Positions 1 to 5,722 of a stretch of DNA of 11,790 bases are shown here, piece after piece (position 1 is the stretch's first letter; every line of letters begins with the position of its first letter). Made by a program: the position numbers and the translations under genes. The notes under the pieces are model-generated. The model did not search any database. It worked only from the letters and a program-made list of their open reading frames with translations, and was not told the DNA's origin. The DNA is from an uncultured Campylobacter sp. (GTDB lineage Bacteria; Campylobacterota; Campylobacteria; Campylobacterales; Campylobacteraceae), in assembly GCF_938017615.1 (NCBI RefSeq), contig NZ_CALIJA010000059.1:1-11790 (forward strand), written 5' to 3'.

Positions 1-41
1 ATAAATTTTAAATTCCAAAATTTAAAGCGCACGACTTTTTT

Positions 42-55
42 AAATTTTAAAATTT
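42..55. repeat. 14-bp perfect AT palindrome downstream of rsmE
   Basis: AAATTTTAAAATTT is its own reverse complement and sits just past the rsmE stop codon, next to a run of six T on the plus strand. It could be a weak terminator or simply an example of the AAATTT-type words that fill non-coding DNA here. It lacks the GC stem of a classical intrinsic terminator. The rest of bases 1-64 is AT-rich and shows no gene. Confidence 0.4.
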
Positions 56-64
56 GCCGAGCGT

Positions 65-721
65 TTAAAACATCAACTTCGCGCAAGTTGCGATCAGCGC
101 GGTGTTTGAGCGCAAAATATAAGGGCTATTAAGCGCATAGACGTTTTTAAATTTCTCCCTTTCGCGCGGCGAAAATCCGCCCTCCGGGCCGACGAACGCG
201 ATCTCATCGCCGCCGAAAATGTCGATGTTCTTGCCGCCAAAATCGATCAGGCTTACGTTTTCATATCTTTGCGCGAGCTCGTCCGAGCCGCCCAAAACCT
301 CGATCTGCATGATGGAATTTCGCCCGCATTGTTGAGATGAGTTGATCAAAATCCGCTCCATCCTCTGCATATCGAGCCGCACGTTTTTCTGCGACAGATC
401 GGCATATACCAAAACAAGCCGCCCGACGCCCATCTCATTTAGTACAGGCAGGCTCTTTTCGATCACGGCGCTCTCGACGACCGCCCAAGCGACGCAAAAA
501 TCGTGGCTCGGCGTAAAAACCGAGCTTTTAAAAACTAAATTCAGAGCCGCACCTTTGCGCGAAATTTCGGCGATCTCATATAGATAACTCGCCCCGTCCT
601 TTAGATTTCGCACGTCTATGCGCTCGCCCGCCCTTGCTCGTCTGGCCTTTAGGTGCAAAAACTGATCATTCTGCAAAATCAGGCTCTGTTCGCCTGCAAG
701 CTTATCGTAAAAATATACCAT
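65..721 (-). CDS. rsmE: 16S rRNA (uracil(1498)-N3)-methyltransferase RsmE
   Basis: This 218-residue cytosolic SPOUT-family enzyme methylates N3 of U1498 in 16S rRNA using SAM. The knotted C-terminal SPOUT domain is clear: GPEGGFS at residues 178-184 and LRSNTA at 203-208 (the family usually has LR-T-E-TA) form the SAM-binding trefoil knot. The N-terminal half matches the PUA-like RNA-binding domain in position. The length is a little short of the usual 230-245 residues but complete. I chose the ATG at 721, which overlaps the stop of the upstream membrane-protein gene in a TGATG arrangement; a TTG three bases earlier is also possible. No strong Shine-Dalgarno sequence is visible, so translation is probably coupled. 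It is the last gene of the moaA-queE-queD run. Family assignment is firm; substrate position is inferred from the family. Confidence 0.93.
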   Translation of the reverse strand: MVYFYDKLAGEQSLILQNDQFLHLKARRARAGERIDVRNLKDGASYLYEIAEISRKGAALNLVFKSSVFTPSHDFCVAWAVVESAVIEKSLPVLNEMGVGRLVLVYADLSQKNVRLDMQRMERILINSSQQCGRNSIMQIEVLGGSDELAQRYENVSLIDFGGKNIDIFGGDEIAFVGPEGGFSPREREKFKNVYALNSPYILRSNTALIATCAKLMF

Positions 722-1203
722 CAAATAACACTCGCTATCAAAATTATCGCTAAGCTTAGCCCCAAAATCACCCGCATTTTGCGCTGATACGACGCAAAGT
801 TTTGACTTAGATACGCGATTTTCAGCCGCTTGTACGATACCGCGCTAAGCGCGATCATCGCTAGCGATCCGACCGCCATAAAGTAAATTTTAAAGCTCAG
901 ATCAAAGCGCAGCACCGGCAGCATCACGCTTCCGCTAATTATCAGCGCCGCGAGAGTCGCATAATATATCGGCAAAAACAGCCTGATGCGCCTAAGAAAT
1001 CTAAGCCCAGATCTGCTCTTTTGCTTTAAATTTTCAGCTTGCGGCGCGGAGGCGGCGGAATTTAAAGCCTCGCTGCGAGGGCAAAATTCCGCCGCCGCAT
1101 CGATCTTAAGCTGGGTAAAGATCAGATAAATTATCGTTAAAATCGCCGCAGCTAGCGCGAAAAATTTATGAAAGCTCAGGGCACTTTGATACAGATAATC
1201 CAT
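721..1203 (-). CDS. four-helix integral membrane protein, function unknown
   Basis: A 160-residue protein with about four hydrophobic segments, near residues 12-31, 76-97, 105-124 and 142-160. From memory it occupies the position of the C. jejuni Cj0157c integral membrane protein, upstream of rsmE; this was not checked. I recognise no catalytic motif or metal site. Residues about 34-68, between helices 1 and 2, form a low-complexity Ala/Ser/Lys/Arg-rich stretch that looks inserted. It is followed by basic residues (LRFLRRIR), so by the positive-inside rule the loop should face the cytoplasm. A large perfect palindrome lies in the DNA of this loop. The ATG at 1203 overlaps an upstream TAA (TAATG) and is preceded by GGCGGAAG. 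The stop overlaps the start of rsmE. The gene is probably real and co-transcribed; its function is unknown. Confidence 0.75.
   Translation of the reverse strand: MDYLYQSALSFHKFFALAAAILTIIYLIFTQLKIDAAAEFCPRSEALNSAASAPQAENLKQKSRSGLRFLRRIRLFLPIYYATLAALIISGSVMLPVLRFDLSFKIYFMAVGSLAMIALSAVSYKRLKIAYLSQNFASYQRKMRVILGLSLAIILIASVI
1051..1096. repeat. 13-bp perfect inverted repeat with inner stem, inside a coding loop
   Basis: The left arm 1051-1063 (GGCGGCGGAATTT) is exactly complementary to 1084-1096. Between them CCTCG (1068-1072) pairs with CGAGG (1076-1080) around a CTG loop. The RNA or single strand could form a long two-part hairpin. It lies in the low-complexity loop of the four-helix membrane protein, where no structural constraint explains it. 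Confidence 0.7.
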
Positions 1204-1574
1204 TACTTCCGCCGGAGGGTTAAATTTGCAGGATAAAATTTTGCGCGGCTAGAGCCGAAACGACCGAATTTCAACGCAAATTTTTTCGGCGCGAGATAAG
1301 ACAGACCTGTTCCGCGCCTTTGAAATTTTAAAAACCTTTCAAAGCGGTCGCGGATATTTATTGCGCTAAAATTTACCGCGCGCTCTCTCAACTCCGGTTT
1401 TGCGCCGTATCTCTCGCGCCAAGAATGAAATTTTGCGGATAGGGCTTTATAAAATTTAAAATTTCTTTGCGCAGATCGCACTGGCAAAAATGGCGCCAAA
1501 ATCGCGCTCGCGCGCCGCATACGAACCACGTAAATTTTAAAAATTTTCAAATTTAGACGCGGATTTTTCAACAC
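1203..1574 (-). CDS. doubtful ORF: very basic hypothetical protein, or non-coding spacer
   Basis: A 123-codon open frame starts at GTG (1574), with TTG (1571) as an alternative, and ends in a TAA that overlaps the next start by one base. In its favour, it fills an otherwise empty 377-base gap in a tightly packed operon, begins 6 bases after the lipoprotein stop behind GGCGGAG, and ends in a coupling overlap. Against it, the product is extremely rich in Arg, Lys and Phe, has no recognisable domain, signal peptide or membrane segment, and much of it reads as translated AAATTT-type spacer DNA. A long inverted repeat (1312-1353) also lies within it. No better frame is visible on either strand. 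I list it so the stretch is not left blank; it may equally be a structured untranslated spacer or a decayed gene. Confidence 0.28.
   Translation of the reverse strand: MLKNPRLNLKIFKIYVVRMRRASAILAPFLPVRSAQRNFKFYKALSAKFHSWRERYGAKPELRERAVNFSAINIRDRFERFLKFQRRGTGLSYLAPKKFALKFGRFGSSRAKFYPANLTLRRK
1312..1353. repeat. hairpin-forming inverted repeat in the lipoprotein-membrane protein spacer
   Basis: CTTTGAAA (1318-1325) is perfectly complementary to TTTCAAAG (1337-1344) across an 11-base loop. Outside this, CCGCG (1312-1316) pairs with CGCGG (1349-1353) across a small internal loop, giving 13 base pairs in two blocks. There is no T-run on the minus-strand side, so it is not an obvious terminator. 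It could stabilise or process the operon mRNA. Confidence 0.5.
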
Positions 1575-1580
1575 TCCGCC

Positions 1581-1802
1581 TTATTCGGTCACCGGAAGCG
1601 GCGGCATATCGGCGTTTATATCGACTTTTGGCTCGCTAGGCGCGATAGGCACGTCCTTCGGCACTTCGCTATCTACCGGCGGCTTTTGCAAGGTGTCCTT
1701 TTTCTCATCGTCGCAACCGCCCAAAGCAAGCGCGCAGACAAAGATCGCGCACGTGGCAAAAACGCGCATAAGCCCCGCGCCAAATTTAAAGAAATTTCTC
1801 AT
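1581..1802 (-). CDS. small lipoprotein, function unknown
   Basis: A 73-residue protein with a lipoprotein signal: basic start (MRNFFKFG), hydrophobic stretch to about residue 28, then the lipobox LGGC, whose cysteine would be lipidated after signal peptidase II cleavage. DDEKK follows the cysteine. The mature part is about 45 residues, rich in Pro, Asp, Glu and Val, and probably unstructured. I see no CXXCH haem motif or domain. The ATG at 1802 overlaps the queD stop as TGATG, and a longer upstream reading would remove the signal peptide from the N-terminus, so this start is preferred. From memory C. jejuni has a lipoprotein gene (Cj0158c) at this position, but I cannot show that they are homologous. 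Tiny proline-rich lipoproteins of this type are common in Campylobacter and mostly uncharacterised. Confidence 0.75.
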   Translation of the reverse strand: MRNFFKFGAGLMRVFATCAIFVCALALGGCDDEKKDTLQKPPVDSEVPKDVPIAPSEPKVDINADMPPLPVTE

Positions 1803-2383
1803 CAGCAGTCCTTTGGATAGATGATTTTTTCGCCGCGCAGCAGCTTTTGCCAAAGCTCGGGCTGCCTCCACTCCTCGCGCACGGCGGGCGAGAATTCTAT
1901 CTCATCCAGCGCGATCTCGCCCATCTGCGGATTGTAGGCGTCCTCGCGGAAGCACTGCGCATAGCCGGTGGTAGTTTCGTGCACGATGACGCTGTGAAGC
2001 TTTACTTCGCGCTCGCCGTTTTGCATCTGAGTCAGGCTCAAAAGTCGGTCCACAAGGACGAAAAAAATTCTACAAAACTGCTCCGCGCTTGGATTTAGCG
2101 GTATCTGTACCCAGCGCGCGCTGTGTTTTTTAAGATCCGCGATATAGCCCGCATCATCGTGCGCGTAGATCGTCGTAGCGTGATCGAAACTATCGATAAG
2201 CTCGCGGATACCGAGCTTCATGTAGCCGAAGTCATAAACCATACCCGCTTCATCCAAAAAATTTGAGCTAAGCAAAATTTCGCATCTGTAGGAGTGACCG
2301 TGGATGCTCGTGCGGCACCGCTTCGAGCCGCACAGGCGCACGATGTGAGCGTTTTCGAATTCGTATAATTTCCTGATTATCAT
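1802..2383 (-). CDS. queD: 6-carboxy-5,6,7,8-tetrahydropterin synthase QueD
   Basis: QueD converts 7,8-dihydroneopterin triphosphate to 6-carboxytetrahydropterin in the cytosol, a step toward the 7-deazaguanine base of queuosine. Zinc ligands are visible as His13 (FENAH), His28 and His30 (IHGHSY). The nucleophilic cysteine is probably Cys23, with Cys18 as an alternative. The acid/base pair is Asp67-His68 (FDHATT), and Glu136 (HETTTGY) fits the pterin-anchoring glutamate. NPSAEQ (97-102) matches the conserved NPT-AE motif. At 193 residues it is much longer than E. coli QueD (about 120), with an extra C-terminal tail from about 140. I believe this is usual in epsilon relatives. The ATG at 2383 overlaps the queE stop in an ATGA arrangement, and MIIRKLYEFENAH gives the normal family N-terminus. 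It sits next to QueE, the enzyme that uses its product. Confidence 0.93.
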   Translation of the reverse strand: MIIRKLYEFENAHIVRLCGSKRCRTSIHGHSYRCEILLSSNFLDEAGMVYDFGYMKLGIRELIDSFDHATTIYAHDDAGYIADLKKHSARWVQIPLNPSAEQFCRIFFVLVDRLLSLTQMQNGEREVKLHSVIVHETTTGYAQCFREDAYNPQMGEIALDEIEFSPAVREEWRQPELWQKLLRGEKIIYPKDC

Positions 2384-3345
2384 ACCCCGTCCTTCTCGCC
2401 CCAAATTCTAATGTGCAGGCGATCGGAGTAATTATAGCCGTTTTTTAGGCAAAAATCCACGCAAAATTGCGCGCCGCTTTCCAGCTCGCGACGATCTGCG
2501 CTGCGCGGCATACAATAAACCTCGCTCTCGCACGCCGCTAAAATTTCAGTGATCTCGGGCTGCGCGTCAAACTCGGGCGAGATGACGAACTTGTAAAAGC
2601 TATCCTTTGCGTTTTGTTTTAAGCTTCGCAGCGCGGCGAAGTTTAACCTGCGCTCTCGCGGCTCGGCGGAGTTTGAAAGCTTAGGCGAGACCGCAAAGAC
2701 GCAGCTTTTGTAGGCGGGAAATTTTTCAAAATCCACGAAAATCGTGCCGTTGGTTTCGAAGTGCACTGCGTGTCCGCGCGCGAGCAGCTCGCAGACGAAC
2801 TCGTAAAATAGCGCCTCTTTGTGATGCAACATCGGCTCGCCGCCGGTGATAACGACGATCGGCTTTTGATAAAGCTTAGCGCTCTGCGGCAAGGCGAAGC
2901 TTTGCGGATTTAAATTTAAAGAATTCTGCGTTGCGAAATTTAAAGAATTTTCGCTCGTTAAATTTAAAGATTTTTCTGCGTTACCGTTTGGACGGGGAGG
3001 CGTTTGTGCGGCGACGGAATTTAACGTATTGCTTTCAGAAAAAGACTCGGCGGCGCAAAAACCCGGCGCAGAGCATGCGGGCGCGGAACAGGACAAACCT
3101 GATAAATTTGGAATTTTATTCAAAAGCTGCGATAAATTTAAAATTTCTTCGTGCTCGAAGTGGCTCGTAAAAACCGCGCGGATCGTATCGCAACCGCGCA
3201 AGATCTCGCCAGTCTTTGGCGAAACGCGCTCGCCGCCGAAGCCCTCGCAGCGCAGATTGCAGCCCGCAAAGCGAAAGAAAAACGCGAGCCTGCCTGCGTA
3301 TTTGCCCTCGCCCTGAATACTTAAAAAGCTCTCAACAAGCCTCAT
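2380..3345 (-). CDS. queE: 7-carboxy-7-deazaguanine synthase QueE (radical SAM), with inserted loop
   Basis: QueE is a radical SAM enzyme that rearranges 6-carboxytetrahydropterin to 7-carboxy-7-deazaguanine in queuosine precursor synthesis. Family signs are ESFLSIQGEG (5-14), RFAGCNLRC (25-33), GCDT (51-54), TGGEPMLH (167-174), the SAM-binding GGEP region, and ETNGT. The likely 4Fe-4S ligands Cys29, Cys33 and Cys52 are spaced C-X3-C-X18-C rather than C-X3-C-X2-C; the third is recognised by the following DT, as in other unusual QueE proteins. The protein has 321 residues where about 250 is typical. The excess is a low-complexity insertion at about residues 79-157, rich in Ser, Asn, Ala and Leu, including an eight-residue unit repeated three times. 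The frame stays open across it and all core motifs lie outside it, so the enzyme is probably active. Start and stop both overlap neighbours (moaA, queD) as ATGA. Confidence 0.93.
   Translation of the reverse strand: MRLVESFLSIQGEGKYAGRLAFFFRFAGCNLRCEGFGGERVSPKTGEILRGCDTIRAVFTSHFEHEEILNLSQLLNKIPNLSGLSCSAPACSAPGFCAAESFSESNTLNSVAAQTPPRPNGNAEKSLNLTSENSLNFATQNSLNLNPQSFALPQSAKLYQKPIVVITGGEPMLHHKEALFYEFVCELLARGHAVHFETNGTIFVDFEKFPAYKSCVFAVSPKLSNSAEPRERRLNFAALRSLKQNAKDSFYKFVISPEFDAQPEITEILAACESEVYCMPRSADRRELESGAQFCVDFCLKNGYNYSDRLHIRIWGEKDGV
2911..2982. repeat. three 24-bp tandem repeats inside queE
   Basis: Three consecutive 24-base units (2911-2934, 2935-2958, 2959-2982) share the core AAATTTAAAGA on the plus strand. 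Read in the queE frame they give the eight-residue pattern (E/Q)(K/N)SLN(L/F)xx three times, at roughly residues 124-147. The unit length is a multiple of three, so gain or loss of a copy would keep the frame. Confidence 0.8.
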
Positions 3346-4307
3346 CCGCCCGTCTCGTAAAATGCACGGCTTGAAATTTCATTCGAAGCGTCCGCTTGCC
3401 AGCGATTTTTTTCGGGCTTATTCGCTAAAATTTTAGCCAAAATTTCGGCGGCTGCGGCAATGTCGCCCTCTTTGACCGCCTTTTTGATACTTAGCGCATC
3501 CTCGAAGTAAAGACACGGGATCAAAAGCCCCTCGGCGCTTAGTCTGATGCGGTTGCAGCTCTCGCAAAAATCATGCTTGTGCGGATCGATGATGCCGAAA
3601 GTGTAGCCGTCCCCGAGCGCGTAAAGCGACGCGGGCGAGCTTTGCGATTTCGGCAGAGCGGTAAAGATAAATTTACGCCTTAAAATATCTAAAATTTCAC
3701 TCGATTTTAAGCCTGTAAGATCGCCGGCATGGGTGTTTTCCATAAATTCTATGAAGCGAATCTGACAGTCCTTCTCGCGGGCAAATTCCAGCAAATAAAT
3801 AAGCTCGTCGTCGTTGATCCCCTTTAGCACGACGGTGTTTAGCTTGACTTTTAGTCCCGCTTCAAGCGCGGCATCAAGGCTCTCCAGGACGTTATAAAGC
3901 ACGCCGCGCTGAGCTATAAATTTAGCTCGCTCCGGGCGCAACGAGTCAAGCGACATATTGATGCGTTTTAGCCCCGCATTTTTCAAGGCGCGCGCGTAGT
4001 TTTTGAGATAATATCCGTTGGTAGTAAGCGCAAGATCGATACCCGGAGCGTAATCCGCGATCATCTTTATAAAATCTTCGATCCCCTTTCGCACCAGCGG
4101 TTCGCCGCCGGTGATACGGATCTTTTTCACGCCGCTGTCGATCGCAACTTTGACGAATAAAAACATCTCCTCAAAGCTTAAAATATTCTCTCGCGGCACC
4201 CAATTAAACGGCGTACTCGGCATGCAATATCTGCATCTGAAATTACACCGCTGCGTAACCGAAATGCGCAAATAATCGATCGTTCGTCCAAATTTATCAA
4301 TTAGCAT
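3342..4307 (-). CDS. moaA: GTP 3',8-cyclase MoaA (molybdenum cofactor biosynthesis)
   Basis: MoaA is a radical SAM enzyme that converts GTP to 3',8-cyclo-7,8-dihydro-GTP, the first step of molybdenum cofactor synthesis. The N-terminal SAM cluster is CNFRCRYC (Cys21, 25, 28) and the SAM-binding motif is TGGEP (66-70). The second, GTP-binding 4Fe-4S cluster is held by Cys248, Cys251 and Cys265 (C-X2-C-X13-C). The chain ends in the Gly-Gly pair required for MoaA activity (YETGG). At 321 residues it is the normal length. I chose the ATG at 4307, with AAGG six bases upstream, over an in-frame TTG at 4325. A TATAAT box about 30 bases upstream makes it the first gene of the operon. Its stop overlaps queE. 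Campylobacter uses the cofactor in respiratory enzymes such as formate dehydrogenase and nitrate reductase (general knowledge). Confidence 0.96.
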   Translation of the reverse strand: MLIDKFGRTIDYLRISVTQRCNFRCRYCMPSTPFNWVPRENILSFEEMFLFVKVAIDSGVKKIRITGGEPLVRKGIEDFIKMIADYAPGIDLALTTNGYYLKNYARALKNAGLKRINMSLDSLRPERAKFIAQRGVLYNVLESLDAALEAGLKVKLNTVVLKGINDDELIYLLEFAREKDCQIRFIEFMENTHAGDLTGLKSSEILDILRRKFIFTALPKSQSSPASLYALGDGYTFGIIDPHKHDFCESCNRIRLSAEGLLIPCLYFEDALSIKKAVKEGDIAAAAEILAKILANKPEKNRWQADASNEISSRAFYETGG

Positions 4308-4334
4308 ATTTTGCCTTAATATCAATTTGCGGCG

Positions 4335-4340
4335 ATTATA
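4335..4340 (-). promoter_or_regulatory. -10 box of the moaA-queE-queD operon promoter
   Basis: On the minus strand a perfect TATAAT follows a T-rich stretch (TTGTTTTTTATATAAT). This fits the Campylobacter housekeeping promoter, which relies on the -10 box and T-rich DNA rather than a -35. Transcription would start near 4328, leaving about 20 bases before the moaA ATG. The adjacent palindrome ATTTTGCAAAAT, near 4355-4366, could be part of a weak terminator for the upstream gene; it is not GC-rich. Confidence 0.65.
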
Positions 4341-4387
4341 TAAAAAACAAAGCGATTTTGCAAAATTTTATTTTTATATTGCTCTGG

Positions 4388-4747
4388 CTATTTTCTTACC
4401 GAGCCGATGAGCTCTTTAAGCTGATCCAGAAGCGGTCTGATCTGCTTTTCTACCCGCTCGTCGATCATCGTAGGCACTACGTCTAGTCTTTGTTCTATCG
4501 TCTCGTCGATTACGTCGGCAATCGCGTTTATATCGATATTGGGAGCGACTTTGCCGCCCGAATCGATCATCTCTTTTAGCTCCTCGACCTTCTTTTTAAG
4601 CAGATAGTTTTCCTGCATAGCATCGGTCAGCACCTGATCGAAGCGCTCGAATTTTTTATCCGCTTGCTTATCCTTAAAATATATGACGAAAAACATCAAA
4701 AATATAACGACGCAAAGTCCTAAAATGATGATAGTGTTAAGATCCAT
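4388..4747 (-). CDS. small membrane-anchored coiled-coil protein, function unknown
   Basis: A 119-residue protein with one N-terminal transmembrane helix (about residues 5-24, IIILGLCVVIFLMFFVIY). A charged helical segment of coiled-coil type follows (about 25-62, with LLKKKVEELKEMI), then a second acidic helical part (about 70-117) ending LLDQLKELIGSV. There is no cleavable signal peptide or enzyme motif. Few residues precede the helix and lysines follow it (FKDKQADKK), so the long domain should lie in the cytoplasm. The ATG at 4747 is 9 bases after mqnP, and its AAGGA Shine-Dalgarno overlaps the mqnP stop (TAAGGA), so translation is probably coupled. From memory Campylobacter genomes carry a small hypothetical gene at this place. 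Any link with prenylation or menaquinone is only guilt by association. Confidence 0.85.
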   Translation of the reverse strand: MDLNTIIILGLCVVIFLMFFVIYFKDKQADKKFERFDQVLTDAMQENYLLKKKVEELKEMIDSGGKVAPNIDINAIADVIDETIEQRLDVVPTMIDERVEKQIRPLLDQLKELIGSVRK

Positions 4748-4756
4748 AGGGGTTCC

Positions 4757-5626
4757 TTAAAATAAATTTACAAAAACAAAAGCGAAAAACGCAATGCCCA
4801 AGTAGCCATTCAGCGTAAAAAACGCGCGATCAATCTTGCTAAAATCTTTCTGCACGATCCTATGCTCGAAGTACAGGATCGTCGCGCACGCAGCCACGCC
4901 CAGATAGGCAAAAAAGCCTAAATTTGCCGCCGCGCAAAACAGCAGCCAAAAAAGCACCGCCACGGCATGAAAAATTTTAGAGATAAACATCGAGGCTTCC
5001 TTGCCGTAAAGCGCAGGAATGCTGTAAAGCCCAGCCGTGCGGTCAAATTCCATATCTTGAAGCGAATACAGCACGTCAAAGCCGCCTACCCAAAATACTA
5101 CTCCAAAGCATAGTAGCACCGACCATAGCGGAATTCCGCCGCTAACGGCGATCGCTCCCGCAATCGGCGCAAGCCCTAGGCAAAAACCGAGCATTAAATG
5201 CGCGGTCTCGCTAAAGCGTTTAAAATATGAATACCCGCCCAATGCCGCTAAAATCGGCACCGAAAGCTTAAGCGCCAAAGAATTTATAAGCGCCGAAACC
5301 GCTATGAAAACTACCGCGTTTGCGATAATGAAAAGCAGCAAATTCCCGCGTCCGATCCGTCCATCCACGCTGGGGCGCGAAGCACAACGCGGATTGGCGC
5401 GGTCGATATCCTCGTCCAGGTAGCGATTTAGCGCCATTGCGAAGCTTCTGGCGCTCACCGCGCATAAAATTCCCAAAAAAAGCAATTTCCAGCCGAACCA
5501 TACCGAGCCGCTTTGCAGCTTGCTCGCGGTAATCATCGCCGTAAAGATAAACGGCAGCGCGAAAACCGAGTGTTTAAAAACTATTAATTCGTTGATATCG
5601 GATAAAATTTCTTTAAATTTAGCCAT
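4757..5626 (-). CDS. mqnP: menaquinone biosynthesis prenyltransferase MqnP (UbiA family)
   Basis: An integral membrane aromatic prenyltransferase of the UbiA superfamily. In this lineage, which makes menaquinone by the futalosine pathway, it is expected to prenylate the dihydroxynaphthoate-type head group. Both Mg-diphosphate motifs are present: Asn67-x3-Asp71-x3-Asp75 (NRYLDEDID, followed by RANPR) and Asp184-x6-Asp191-x3-Asp195 (the YSLQDMEFD region). About eight or nine hydrophobic helices span the 289 residues, the usual size. I chose the ATG at 5626 because AAGGGG lies four bases upstream and MAKFKEILSDI is the normal family start; the open frame extends further upstream, but through the promoter. 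The choice of MqnP over UbiA rests on the inferred lineage, since Campylobacter lacks ubiquinone. It leads a two-gene unit with the coiled-coil protein. Confidence 0.9.
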   Translation of the reverse strand: MAKFKEILSDINELIVFKHSVFALPFIFTAMITASKLQSGSVWFGWKLLFLGILCAVSARSFAMALNRYLDEDIDRANPRCASRPSVDGRIGRGNLLLFIIANAVVFIAVSALINSLALKLSVPILAALGGYSYFKRFSETAHLMLGFCLGLAPIAGAIAVSGGIPLWSVLLCFGVVFWVGGFDVLYSLQDMEFDRTAGLYSIPALYGKEASMFISKIFHAVAVLFWLLFCAAANLGFFAYLGVAACATILYFEHRIVQKDFSKIDRAFFTLNGYLGIAFFAFVFVNLF

Positions 5627-5648
5627 TTCGCCCCTTATTTTGGGCACC

Positions 5649-5657
5649 ATTGTATCA
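5649..5657 (-). promoter_or_regulatory. extended -10 promoter of mqnP
   Basis: On the minus strand TGATACAAT is an extended -10 element (TGn plus TACAAT) preceded by eight T. It lies 23 bases upstream of the mqnP ATG, giving a short leader that includes the AAGGGG ribosome site. It is back to back with the miaA promoter about 30 bases away. Confidence 0.6.
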
Positions 5658-5683
5658 AAAAAAAGTAAGAATAACTCTAAATT

Positions 5684-5692
5684 TGATATAAT
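5684..5692 (+). promoter_or_regulatory. extended -10 promoter of miaA
   Basis: TGATATAAT carries the extended TGn and a perfect TATAAT. No -35 is evident; the upstream DNA is A-rich (a run of nine A including the flanking base). The start of transcription would be near 5699, about 24 bases before the TTG start of miaA. This position also argues against the TTG at 5693, which overlaps the promoter. Confidence 0.65.
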
Positions 5693-5711
5693 TTGAACGA
5701 AAAATTTACGA

Positions 5712-5717
5712 AAGGAA
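5712..5717 (+). promoter_or_regulatory. ribosome binding site fixing the miaA TTG start
   Basis: AAGGAA lies five bases before the TTG at 5723, a normal spacing. No ATG is available in frame before the P-loop, and the upstream TTG (5693) has no such site and falls in the promoter. Confidence 0.6.
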
Positions 5718-5722
5718 ACGCC

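Noticed and set aside
1581..1802. Haem-binding lipoprotein identity by position (as I recall for C. jejuni)
   Set aside because: The mature protein has no CXXCH or histidine at all, so a haem-binding call is not supported.
1803..1871. 23-residue upstream extension of the small lipoprotein into queD
   Set aside because: It would bury the signal peptide behind a charged leader; the TGATG overlap at 1802 gives a normal lipoprotein start.
2931..3316. Two overlapping plus-strand open frames (79 and 95 codons) opposite queE
   Set aside because: Both are antisense to the QueE loop and N-terminus, with basic, repetitive products and no start signals. They follow from the composition of the insertion.
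4308..4387. A PreQ1 or Moco riboswitch upstream of the moaA-queE-queD operon
   Set aside because: The predicted leader is only about 20 bases, and the full 80-base gap is AT-rich without the stems or conserved segments of either class.
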